Source of the DNA: Streptomyces seoulensis
GTDB lineage: Bacteria > Actinomycetota > Actinomycetes > Streptomycetales > Streptomycetaceae
Length of the DNA: 64,000 nucleotides
Assembly: GCF_022846655.1 (NCBI RefSeq)
Contig: NZ_AP025667.1
Span: forward strand, 3,695,001-3,759,000
Direction of reading: 5' to 3'
Made by a program: the position numbers and the translations under genes. The notes below the pieces were generated by a model. The model was not told the origin of the DNA. It was given only the letters and a program-made list of their open reading frames with translations, and did not search any database. This document shows positions 57,301 through 63,676 of this stretch, piece after piece (the first letter of the stretch is position 1; the number at the start of each line of letters is the position of its first letter).

Positions 57301-57570
57301 GGTCGCGTAGTGCCGTCGGCTGTCGTCGCTGCCCGGGCCGGTCGCCAACTCGTGCTCCTCGTCGTCAAGTTCACTGTCCGTACGGGCAAGGATGATCTGG
57401 AGTCTGCCCAGCGCGGGCGTTGCGCGTCGGAGAGTGCCACAACTGTGACCAGCTCGCAGCAAGACGGCGGTTCTGGACGCCGCGGGCATCTGGGGACGGG
57501 GGCGGGCGATCGTGGCCGACTCGGGGGGGCGAAATGTGGAGACGGGCAGCCTGGGCGGATTTGCCGTCAT
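54391..57570 (-). CDS. Large membrane protein with extracytoplasmic periplasmic-binding-type domain
   Basis: Predicted about 1,059 residues, start uncertain (later ATG/GTG codons are possible; the longer frame runs into a terminator hairpin). Residues about 50-260 are soluble (ALPEFVLHTDGSSHEGDAAV, SELLLAIESVVRDLGPDAEP). Two adjacent membrane segments occur near 265-305, a cytosolic segment with a conserved LVLPDATADNGLIELLRAV follows, then one more membrane segment near 537-560. The last 480 residues resemble a leucine/branched-chain-type Peripla_BP domain (YVTLVYAGPLSGPDAEGKSD, VVGVVGVGRDMTDTDQVLEK, VYFAGRTEDINALMDG), probably outside the cell. It looks like a one-protein ligand sensor; no kinase or cyclase motif is seen. 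Confidence 0.75.
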   Translation of the reverse strand: MTANPPRLPVSTFRPPESATIARPRPQMPAASRTAVLLRAGHSCGTLRRATPALGRLQIILARTDSELDDEEHELATGPGSDDSRRHYATTPHLVEMLEAIFQAFRRRSPMALPEFVLHTDGSSHEGDAAVRGSLAELRQELRARGVPFASVRQSALVDAGDGGSPMVRALRVVQALGGKPVGSGNEPYVEPHAWRGGRRQYGQYEFPRSELLLAIESVVRDLGPDAEPDELLHGLNRTGWRPGGVQWTARLRDAVTDASRTVPALLIAVVAVLITDKPWYVTLLFLAVVMTALLALSILPGRAPVFLGLRREVRWFLSTTYLNQGPRADRGEGLTWRLLRLWPPGPVRQRVAAVARDIQDGALLDEHRAGSGDEDAQRRHLQLRVHALREDLRDAHRAWSLDLRGRKRPTPPVLVLPDATADNGLIELLRAVSDIRSIRSELDPLLVVAAVRHEDIGLLERSYSAEPAARHLTGSAADLPAWYAGWNRARRVSQSPSLEGSTLPWVLRVPLPEGLLLHPDLGVSTLRRSRLSTGRPRWTWLWSLPALALVLAAAGLGLGVRDHRLSSEYCASDLSGANQDTRRIPSPSGHGSECVGVATGGVTFPVARRLQELIHEENEAISGTNYVTLVYAGPLSGPDAEGKSDELVKGFEELRGAYIAQHANNASQPVKLRLLVANGGSDMTGQVEMADRIVDVARRDRTVVGVVGVGRDMTDTDQVLEKLRQAELPVVSGTNSGTWLLDKPNFFNLAATDEWQVRQLRLLAEQLRAPGSHGYGTAGRAVVLGRNPGSTRDRYTREQMDHGGRMLTDVGYRVDRLERYKLSNGRPVLGRQVSQICQEGEVPRVVYFAGRTEDINALMDGITSEPGCNGKRIALLAGDDLSQAGFDTDRSSVAANVTLYHLVLTAPGTKDEGTIFVNNLRKLGPEQEKTLGLSASTPQTDSAFNDGQTMLMHDATEVLYRAAAGGGEARGRAEAWSGLLRTDIDNLATGRIDFTAATQDDAREQGLEPGTRDNYAISLVRVANTGGAHYDRTVLCSRRAGDRRPLTQRECDADRRAP

Positions 57571-57623
57571 GCCCGAAAGGCGAAGAGTTCGAGGAAAAGC
57601 AATATGGCAGGAGAATACGAGAA

Positions 57624-57676
57624 CGGCGTGCAGTAATACCCCGCACACGACCGGTGCGGGGTATTACTGCACGCCG
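57624..57676. terminator. Perfect 23-base inverted repeat, terminator of the CsbD gene
   Basis: CGGCGTGCAGTAATACCCCG plus CAC, a seven-base loop acgaccg, then the exact complement. It starts 25 bases after the CsbD stop on the minus strand and precedes the large membrane-protein gene. It is the longest perfect hairpin in the window. Confidence 0.9.
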
Positions 57677-57700
57677 CTCTCCGAAGGCGCGCTGCGGGAC

Positions 57701-57874
57701 TCAGTCCTTCGCGGCGTCCTTCAGCTTCTCCTTGGCCTGGCGGGCGTCACCCGTGGCCTGCTCGGCACGGCCCTCGGCGGTCAGCTTCTCGTTGCCCACC
57801 CCGCGACCTGCGGCTTCCTTGGCCTTGCCGCTGGCCTGCTCGGTCGTGGCCTTGGCCTTCTCGCTGGCGCTCAT
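57701..57874 (-). CDS. CsbD family small stress protein
   Basis: Predicted 57 residues: MSASEKAKATTEQASGKAKE, AAGRGVGNEKLTAEGRAEQA, TGDARQAKEKLKDAAKD. The GKxKExxGxxxGNEKLxxEGRxEQxxGxxxQ pattern is CsbD. In Bacillus csbD belongs to the sigma-B general stress regulon, so this is probably a desiccation or osmotic stress protein. The ATG follows AAAGGTGAG; a longer frame upstream has no support. A very strong terminator follows. Confidence 0.92.
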   Translation of the reverse strand: MSASEKAKATTEQASGKAKEAAGRGVGNEKLTAEGRAEQATGDARQAKEKLKDAAKD

Positions 57875-58106
57875 GCCGCTCACCTTTCGCTGTGCCGCTG
57901 TTGCCTGACGAGGTGGCATATGACCGTGTCTCCGGCCCGTAAACCCCGCGACGGAAAAACTTCTCGGCCCACGGTCACCCTCTGGGTCCGACCTACAGGA
58001 CAGGAGAAATTCAAACCGGATGCCCTTGAAAGGGAAGATCAAACTTCACCTTTGTGTGCGTGTGGGGCGAGGATGAGGGCATTCGGTGGTCAGGAGGTTG
58101 ATAAAT

Positions 58107-58277
58107 ATGGTTCCCCTGCTTCTGGTTCTGCTTCTGGCTCTGATTCTCTTCGGTGCGGGCTTCGCGCTGAAGGCACTGTGGTGGATCGCGGTGATCGTTC
58201 TCGTCGTATGGGTGCTCGGCTTCATCGTCCGGCCCGCCGGCAGCGGCGGCCGCAAGGGCCGCTGGTACCGCTGGTAG
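58107..58277 (+). CDS. Small hydrophobic membrane protein (lmo0937/DUF5670-like)
   Basis: Predicted 56 residues: two membrane segments (VPLLLVLLLALILFGAGFAL, WWIAVIVLVVWVLGFIV) and a basic Gly-rich tail ending in RKGRWYRW. The ATG has an ideal AGGAGG nine bases upstream; a longer GTG start is less likely. It is divergent from csbD across 232 bases and both probably respond to envelope or osmotic stress. Confidence 0.82.
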   Translation: MVPLLLVLLLALILFGAGFALKALWWIAVIVLVVWVLGFIVRPAGSGGRKGRWYRW

Positions 58278-58314
58278 AGCGCCCCCGTGCGATCGGTGCC
58301 CGACGCACCGCGAT

Positions 58315-58348
58315 GAAGTGGCCCGGCCGACGATGGCCGGGCCACTTC
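58315..58348 (+). terminator. Terminator of the small membrane protein gene
   Basis: GAAGTGGCCCGGCC-gacgat-GGCCGGGCCACTTC, 14 perfect pairs, about 37 bases after the stop. Confidence 0.88.
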
Positions 58349-58489
58349 TCTGCGTCGGCTCGCCGAGGCACACGGTCCGCTCACCGGCCGGTCCCTCCCC
58401 GCCGTCACTCCATTGCCCGATACCGCGTGCGCACGTCATGGCGTCCTCAGATCGTGGTGGAGGTGTCGTCGAGCCCCTGAGGGAGAGCA

Positions 58490-58726
58490 ATGATCATCAA
58501 GTTCCTGTACGACAAGGGTCTGCGCAGCGAGCACGCCAACACCGTCGCCTGCGCGGCCATCGGCCTGTCCATCGCGTCCTGGCTCACCTCGCGCACGGTC
58601 GAGTCCCAGGGCGTGGAGCGGGCCGACCGGTGGGGCATCTTCGTGGCCACCTGGCCCGCGACCTGGTTCGGCCTCGGCCAGGCCCTGAGCCAGTACGAGC
58701 GGACCGTCATCGCCTTCGGACGCTAG
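58490..58726 (+). CDS. Small protein of unknown function, possibly membrane-associated
   Basis: Predicted 78 residues: MIIKFLYDKGLRSEHANTVA, CAAIGLSIASWLTSRTVES, then ADRWGIFVATWPATWFGLGQ and ALSQYERTVIAFGR. Two weakly hydrophobic helices are visible. The ATG follows GAGGGAGAG and the gene is closed by a perfect hairpin, both of which support a real gene. I do not recognise the family. Confidence 0.7.
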   Translation: MIIKFLYDKGLRSEHANTVACAAIGLSIASWLTSRTVESQGVERADRWGIFVATWPATWFGLGQALSQYERTVIAFGR

Positions 58727-58763
58727 ACGCCCGAGCGACGAGGGGCCGCCCGAGTCGCCGCCC

Positions 58764-58793
58764 GCGCGGACCCGCTCTCCCCTGGGTCCGCGC
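58764..58793 (+). terminator. Hairpin after the 78-residue protein gene
   Basis: GCGCGGACCC-N10-GGGTCCGCGC, ten perfect pairs, 37 bases after the stop. Confidence 0.8.
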
Positions 58794-58829
58794 AGGCGCG
58801 TCGTGCTGCGGGCGGGGGGAATAAAATGG

Positions 58830-58858
58830 TTGGACGCGATGCCGACCGGCCTTGTAGC
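58830..58858 (+). promoter_or_regulatory. Candidate promoter of the leader/hydrolase transcript
   Basis: TTGGAC, 17-base spacer, TGTAGC, about 40 bases upstream of the leader ATG, in a locally AT-rich stretch (AATAAAATGG). Confidence 0.35.
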
Positions 58859-58897
58859 TTGCAGTCGACCGTGACACCGCCCGAGGAGGTGAGACCC

Positions 58898-58951
58898 ATG
58901 AACGCTGTATCGACGTGGGTGCTCCCCCTTTCCGTCACGGCCGGCGACTGA
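58898..58951 (+). CDS. 17-residue leader-type open reading frame
   Basis: Reads MNAVSTWVLPLSVTAGD then TGA. It has the best ribosome-binding site in the neighbourhood (GAGGAGGTGAG directly before CCCATG) and is followed by a hairpin overlapping its stop codon and then by the hydrolase gene 55 bases further on. The strong initiation signal suggests it is translated. It may control the hydrolase by translation-coupled attenuation; leader peptides of this sort are known before many Streptomyces genes. No run of one regulatory codon is seen. Confidence 0.55.
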   Translation: MNAVSTWVLPLSVTAGD

Positions 58952-58966
58952 CGCAGGTGTCGCCGG
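58941..58966 (+). promoter_or_regulatory. Hairpin at the leader stop codon
   Basis: CCGGCGAC-tgacgcaggt-GTCGCCGG, eight perfect pairs; the loop begins at the last base of the GAC codon and contains the TGA stop, so a ribosome ending the leader would hold the hairpin open. Confidence 0.6.
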
Positions 58967-59006
58967 GAGCGCCTCGACAACCAGGCACTCCCGAAAGGCA
59001 ACACCC

Positions 59007-59762
59007 ATGCGTTCTCTGCAGTTCACCACCGAGTCGTCGTCGGACGGCATGGTCGAGCGCGACTTCACCATCGGCGACATCCCCGGCGTCCTGTGGTCAC
59101 CGGCCTCCGGCGCCGGTCGCGCGCCCCTGGTCCTGATGGGCCATGGCGGCGGCACCCACAAGAAGCACCGGGCGATGGTGGGCCGCGCCCACCTCCTCGT
59201 GACCCGCTGCGGCTTCCACGCCGCCGTCATCGACGCGCCCGGTCACGGCGACCGGCCGCGCACCGCACGCGACGAGCAGGACATCGCCGCTCTGCGCGGC
59301 GCCCAGGCGGCGGGTGAGCCGGAGAGCCCGGTCGTCGTCCCGTACAACGCCCGTCTGGCGGAGGCCGCCGTGCCCGAGTACCGGGCGGTCCTCGACGCCC
59401 TTCAGGAACTCCCGGAGATCGGGGCCGACGGGCCGGTGGGCTACGTCGGCATGGGTCTGGGCATGGCGATCGGGGTGCCGCTGGTGGCGGCCGAGCCCAG
59501 GATCACGGCGGCGGTCTTCGGCATGACGTGGCCGGATGCCCTGTTCGAGGCGGCGAAGCAGATCACCGTCCCGGTCGAGTTCGACGTGCAGTGGGACGAC
59601 GAGCGCATCCCGCGCGAGGACGCTCTCGCCCTGTTCGACACCTTCGCCTCGCCGGAGAAGACGTTGCACGCCAACGCCGGAGCCCACGTCGCCTGGCCGC
59701 TGTTCGAGGCCGACAGCGCGACCCGGTTCTTCGCCCGGCACCTCGGCGCCGATCACAGGTGA
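59007..59762 (+). CDS. Dienelactone hydrolase/alpha-beta hydrolase family protein
   Basis: Predicted 251 residues. A hydrolase fold is suggested by PLVLMGHGGGTHKKHRAMVG, VIDAPGHGDRPRTARDEQ, the elbow-like YVGMGLGMAIGVPLVA (where Gly-Met-Gly replaces the usual Gly-x-Ser-x-Gly), IPREDALALFDTFASPEKTL and the terminal NAGAHVAWPLF with the candidate histidine. The missing nucleophile serine/cysteine makes activity doubtful. The ATG follows AAAGG; a leader ORF and hairpin precede it and a terminator follows. Confidence 0.83.
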   Translation: MRSLQFTTESSSDGMVERDFTIGDIPGVLWSPASGAGRAPLVLMGHGGGTHKKHRAMVGRAHLLVTRCGFHAAVIDAPGHGDRPRTARDEQDIAALRGAQAAGEPESPVVVPYNARLAEAAVPEYRAVLDALQELPEIGADGPVGYVGMGLGMAIGVPLVAAEPRITAAVFGMTWPDALFEAAKQITVPVEFDVQWDDERIPREDALALFDTFASPEKTLHANAGAHVAWPLFEADSATRFFARHLGADHR

Positions 59763-59768
59763 GCCGTC

Positions 59769-59800
59769 GGCGGCGTCCGGCCCGGCCACCGGACGCCGCC
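59769..59800. terminator. Bidirectional terminator between hydrolase and poxB
   Basis: GGCGGCGTCCGG-N8-CCGGACGCCGCC, 12 perfect pairs between convergent genes. Confidence 0.88.
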
Positions 59801-59816
59801 GCGCGCGGAGTACGCC

Positions 59817-61544
59817 CTACCGGCTCGAACTCGACAGGTTCTCCCGGACCTTGGCGATGGCGAACCCCCAGCCCTGCTGGACGGTCGCCTTGCCGGGTAC
59901 GGCGATCTCGTCGGGGTTGGTGAGCACGTCCAGCAGGACGGGTCCCGGCTCGGCGAACGCGCGCTTCACCGCGTCCGCCAGCTCCTCGGGCCGGGTGACC
60001 CGGATGCCGGGGATGCCGAGGGCCTGGGCGACGGCGGCGAAGTCCGGGTTGTCGAGGACCGTGCCGAACTCCGGCAGCCCGGCCTGTTCCTGCTCCAGCT
60101 TGACCATGCCGAGGCGCTGGTTGTCGAAGACGACGAGCTTCACCGGGAGCCGCTCGGTGCGGATCGTCATCAGGTCGCCCAGCAGCATGGACAGGCCGCC
60201 GTCGCCGCAGAAGGCGACGACCTGCCGGTCCCGGTCGAGCAATTGCGCGCCGATCGCCTGCGGCATGGCGTTGGCCATCGAGCCGAGGTTGTAGGAGCCG
60301 AGGAGGCGCCGGTCGCCGCGCATCTCGACGAACCGGGAGAGCCACACCGTGGCCATGCCGGTGTCGGAGGTGAAGACGGCGTCCTGGTCCGCGACGGCGT
60401 CCACGGCCGCCGCCAGCGCCTCGGGCCGTACGAGGTGCGAGCGGTTGTCGAACTTGGAGCGGACCTTGCCGAGCAGGCCCCGGTCGTGGCCAGGTGCGGC
60501 GAGGTCCCGCTGGCCTTCCTGCCACTTGGTGAACTTCTCGCGCGCCCCGTCGAGATGGCCCCGGTCAGTACGCGCCTGGACGCGCTCCAGCAGCCCGCGC
60601 AGGGTCGGCCCGACGTCCGCGGCGAGTCCGACGTCCACCGGCACGCGGCGCCCGATGTGCTCGGCGACCCGGTCGATCTGGATCACCTTCTTGCCCTCGG
60701 GATACCAGTCGCGGTACGGGAAGTCGGTGCCGAGCAGCACGAGGGTGTCGGCCTGGTCCATCGCCCGGGCCGCGGCAGGATTGCCGATGAGGCCGGTCTG
60801 GCCGACCTGGTAGGGGTTGTCCCCCTCGAAGCCCTCCTTGGCCTTGAGGGTGAGCACCATCGGTGCGGCCAGCCGTTCGGCGAGGGCGAGGACCTCCTCG
60901 CGGCTGCCGCGCGCGCCCCTGCCGACGAGGAGCGTGACCTTGCCGCCGCCGTCGATCACGGAGGCGGCCTCGTCCAGGGCGGAGTCCTCGGGCCGGTTGG
61001 CGGAGCCGGTGAGCGACAGCCGGACGGGCCGGTCGTCGGGCAGTTCGAGGTCGCCGACATCGCCGGGCACGGTGAGCACCGCGACACCCCGCCGGCCGAC
61101 GGCGGTGCGCACGGCGACCTCCAGCAGCGCGGGAAGCTGGGCGGGCGAGGTGACGGTGGCGCGGAAGACGGCGACGTCCTTGAAGAGAAGGTCGTTGTCG
61201 ACCTCCTGGAAGTAGTCGGTGCCGATCTCCGCCTGGGGGACCTGCCCTGCGATGGCGAGGACCGGCGTGCCGCTCTTCGCGGCGTCGTAGAGGCCGTTCA
61301 GGAGGTGGACCGAGCCGGGGCCGACCGTGCCCATGCAGACCCCGAGCGTGTCGGTGAGCTGGGACTGGGCTCCGGCCGCGAAGGCCGCCGCCTCCTCGTG
61401 GCGGCAGCCCACCCAGGACACGGCATCGGAGGCGCGGATGGCGTCGGTGAAGGGGTTGAGCGCGTCACCGACGACGCCGAACACATGGCGTACGCCGAGT
61501 TCTTCCAGCGTGTCGACGACGAGACGGGCGACGGTGCGGGCCAT
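59817..61544 (-). CDS. poxB: Pyruvate dehydrogenase (quinone)/pyruvate oxidase
   Basis: Predicted 575 residues. Thiamine-diphosphate enzyme: the catalytic glutamate is in CRHEEAAAFAAGAQS (Glu50), and the TPP/Mg motif is FCGDGGLSMLLGDLMTIRTE then LPVKLVVFDN. The middle domain binds FAD in this family. It decarboxylates pyruvate to acetate and CO2, passing electrons to quinone, mainly in stationary or stress conditions. It could use pyruvate made by the lutABC enzyme at the left of the window, although they are 55 kb apart. A terminator closes the next gene upstream. Confidence 0.92.
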   Translation of the reverse strand: MARTVARLVVDTLEELGVRHVFGVVGDALNPFTDAIRASDAVSWVGCRHEEAAAFAAGAQSQLTDTLGVCMGTVGPGSVHLLNGLYDAAKSGTPVLAIAGQVPQAEIGTDYFQEVDNDLLFKDVAVFRATVTSPAQLPALLEVAVRTAVGRRGVAVLTVPGDVGDLELPDDRPVRLSLTGSANRPEDSALDEAASVIDGGGKVTLLVGRGARGSREEVLALAERLAAPMVLTLKAKEGFEGDNPYQVGQTGLIGNPAAARAMDQADTLVLLGTDFPYRDWYPEGKKVIQIDRVAEHIGRRVPVDVGLAADVGPTLRGLLERVQARTDRGHLDGAREKFTKWQEGQRDLAAPGHDRGLLGKVRSKFDNRSHLVRPEALAAAVDAVADQDAVFTSDTGMATVWLSRFVEMRGDRRLLGSYNLGSMANAMPQAIGAQLLDRDRQVVAFCGDGGLSMLLGDLMTIRTERLPVKLVVFDNQRLGMVKLEQEQAGLPEFGTVLDNPDFAAVAQALGIPGIRVTRPEELADAVKRAFAEPGPVLLDVLTNPDEIAVPGKATVQQGWGFAIAKVRENLSSSSR

Positions 61545-61585
61545 GGGGATCGTCCTCTCCGCGGGCTCTGAGGGCCCGGTGGTGT

Positions 61586-61613
61586 CGTACGGCGGACGAT
61601 GCGCCGCCGTACG
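61586..61613 (-). terminator. Terminator of the glutamate-synthase-like gene
   Basis: CGTACGGCGG-N8-CCGCCGTACG, ten perfect pairs, between the gene ending at 61632 and the poxB start. Confidence 0.82.
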
Positions 61614-61631
61614 GGTACGGATGCCGGCGGG

Positions 61632-63218
61632 TCAGCCGGCGAAGCGGTCGGGGTCGGCGTCCTTCCAGTCGGCCGCCCAGGCTTCCGGCGGCTCACAGGT
61701 CAGCTCGCCGGGGGTCAGCCAGTCGTGGAGCGCGGCGTAGGAGCGGAAGTCGCCGGCGGGTGTGTCGCGGCGGCGCAGCATCTCCGGGCGCAGGTCGGCA
61801 GGGGCGGTGACGCCCATGGCGGCCATGATCTGCTGGGCGCTGCGGACGGTCGCCTCCTGGTAGCGGCGGACCCGTTCGGACTTGTCGGGGACGTGCAGGG
61901 CCCGGGCGCGGCGCGGGTCCTGGGTGGTGACGCCAGTGGGGCAGCGGTTGGTGTGGCAGCGCTGGGCCTGGATGCAGCCGACGGCGAACATCATGCTGCG
62001 GGCCGCGTTGGTGTAGTCGGCGCCCATGAGCAGCCGCTTGACGAGGTCCGAGCCGGTGGCGACCTTGCCGCTCGCGCCGACCCGGATGCGGTCGCGCAGC
62101 CCGGCGCCGGTGAGGGCGTTGTGGACGGTGACCAGTCCCTCGGTGAGGGGCATGCCGAGGTGGTCGGCGAACTCCAGCGGTGCGGCGCCGGTGCCTCCCT
62201 CGGCGCCGTCGACCACGATGAAGTCGGGGGTGACACCCTCGGCCAGCATCGCCTTGCAGACGGCGAGGAACTGGGTGCGCGAGCCCGGACAGAGCTTGAA
62301 CCCGACCGGCTTGCCGCCCGCGAGTCCACGCATCCTCGCCAGGAAGCCGACCAGTTCGCGCGGGGTGGAGAACTCCCGGTGGTACGGCGGTGAGATCACC
62401 GTCTCCCCCTGCGGGACACCGCGCACCCGGGCTATCTCCGCGTTCACCTTGCTGCCGGGCAGGACGCCGCCGATGCCTGGCTTGGCGCCCTGGGACAGCT
62501 TGAGCGAGACGCACTTGACGGAGGGGTGCGCCGCCTTCTCACGGAACTGCGCGGGGTCGAAGCGCCCGTCCTCCGTGCGGCAGCCGAAGTAGCCCGTACC
62601 GATCTCCCACACGAGGTCGCCGCCGGGGCGCAGGTGGTACTCCGAGAGGCCGCCCTCCCCGGTGTCCTGGGCGAACCCGCCGCGCGCGGCACCGGTGTTG
62701 AGGGCGAGGACCGCGTTGGCGGAGAGGGAGCCGAAGCTCATGGCGGAGACGTTGAGCAGTGCCATGTCGTAAGGGTGGGCGCAGTCGGGGCCGCCGATCC
62801 GGACCCTGGGCGGCGTGTCCGGGATGTCCACGGGTGCCATCGAGGGCACCAGGAACTCGTATCCGCGCTCGTACATGTCGCGTTCGCTGCCGAAGGGCTC
62901 CTCGGCGTCGATGCCCTTCGCCCGCTCGTAGACGAGGTCGCGGGTGTCGCGGTCGTAGGGGCGGCCGTCAAAGTTGCGCTCGACGAAGTACTGCTGGAGC
63001 TCGGGGCGGATCGCCTCGAGGAGATAGCGGGCGTGGCCGATGACCGGGTAGTTCCGCAGCACCGTGTGACGGCGTTGGAGGAGGTCGTGGCCGCCGAGCA
63101 GGCCCAGGGCCGCGAGGACGCCCGCGGCGGACCACCACCACGGGGACACAAGGACGGCGGCGGACGCCGCGGCCGCGGCACCGGTCAGAAGGAGACCCAC
63201 GGCTCCGAAACGCACCAT
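61632..63218 (-). CDS. FMN-binding glutamate synthase family protein
   Basis: Predicted 528 residues. An N-terminal membrane hairpin (AVGLLLTGAAAAASAAVLV, WWWSAAGVLAALGLLGG) is followed by the glutamate-synthase FMN domain: MALLNVSAMSFGSLSANAVL, QDTGEGGLSEYHLRPGGDLV, FIVVDGAEGGTGAAPLEFAD, then ARSMMFAVGCIQAQRCHTNR with cysteines of a possible iron-sulfur cluster. The amidotransferase and the rest of GltB are missing, so it cannot be a full glutamate synthase; related archaeal and bacterial proteins are membrane-tethered and of uncertain substrate. The ATG is preceded by GGGGAGGC. Confidence 0.9.
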   Translation of the reverse strand: MVRFGAVGLLLTGAAAAASAAVLVSPWWWSAAGVLAALGLLGGHDLLQRRHTVLRNYPVIGHARYLLEAIRPELQQYFVERNFDGRPYDRDTRDLVYERAKGIDAEEPFGSERDMYERGYEFLVPSMAPVDIPDTPPRVRIGGPDCAHPYDMALLNVSAMSFGSLSANAVLALNTGAARGGFAQDTGEGGLSEYHLRPGGDLVWEIGTGYFGCRTEDGRFDPAQFREKAAHPSVKCVSLKLSQGAKPGIGGVLPGSKVNAEIARVRGVPQGETVISPPYHREFSTPRELVGFLARMRGLAGGKPVGFKLCPGSRTQFLAVCKAMLAEGVTPDFIVVDGAEGGTGAAPLEFADHLGMPLTEGLVTVHNALTGAGLRDRIRVGASGKVATGSDLVKRLLMGADYTNAARSMMFAVGCIQAQRCHTNRCPTGVTTQDPRRARALHVPDKSERVRRYQEATVRSAQQIMAAMGVTAPADLRPEMLRRRDTPAGDFRSYAALHDWLTPGELTCEPPEAWAADWKDADPDRFAG

Positions 63219-63287
63219 GCCTCCCCGGTAACCCCTGCCGCGGCTCTCATGCCGACACCAGGTAAGGAATGGACGTGAGTTCGACCT

Positions 63288-63325
63288 GTCCGTGCCGGGC
63301 GGACGGCCGGCCGCCCGGCACGGAC
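63288..63325 (-). terminator. Terminator of the small membrane protein gene
   Basis: GTCCGTGCCGGGCGG-acggccgg-CCGCCCGGCACGGAC, 15 perfect pairs, just after the stop at 63329. Confidence 0.9.
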
Positions 63326-63328
63326 GCT

Positions 63329-63505
63329 TCAGCTTCTGCGGCCGCGGGCCTTCCAGCCGGCGCCTATGCCCGCGACGTGCAGCGCCAGCAGGGCGAGACC
63401 GATCAGCATGACGTTGGTCGAGCTGAAGGTGTCGTTGGTCGAGATGTCCGCCGCGTTGATCAGGAAGGCGATGAAGAACAGGACCGCCGAGATGATGGCC
63501 AGCAT
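63329..63505 (-). CDS. Small two-segment membrane protein
   Basis: Predicted 58 residues, MLAIISAVLFFIAFLINAAD then ISTNDTFSSTNVMLIGLALL and ALHVAGIGAGWKARGRRS. Two membrane helices flank a polar loop. It has a GGGGAG ribosome-binding site eight bases before the ATG and a 15-pair terminator directly after it. It is too short for most gene callers. Function unknown. Confidence 0.82.
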   Translation of the reverse strand: MLAIISAVLFFIAFLINAADISTNDTFSSTNVMLIGLALLALHVAGIGAGWKARGRRS

Positions 63506-63676
63506 GATGTGCTCCCCTTCGGGTGAGTGAGGTCTTCCGGAACACAGTCCGGATGCCCGGGGGAGGGTGGCTCAGTCACCTCGACGGCACAGGGTTTCCA
63601 CATTCGATGCACACGGCTGTGGCGCATGACGCTTCGCTGATGAATCGTCAAATGTGCTACGGAGCAAAGGAATTGC

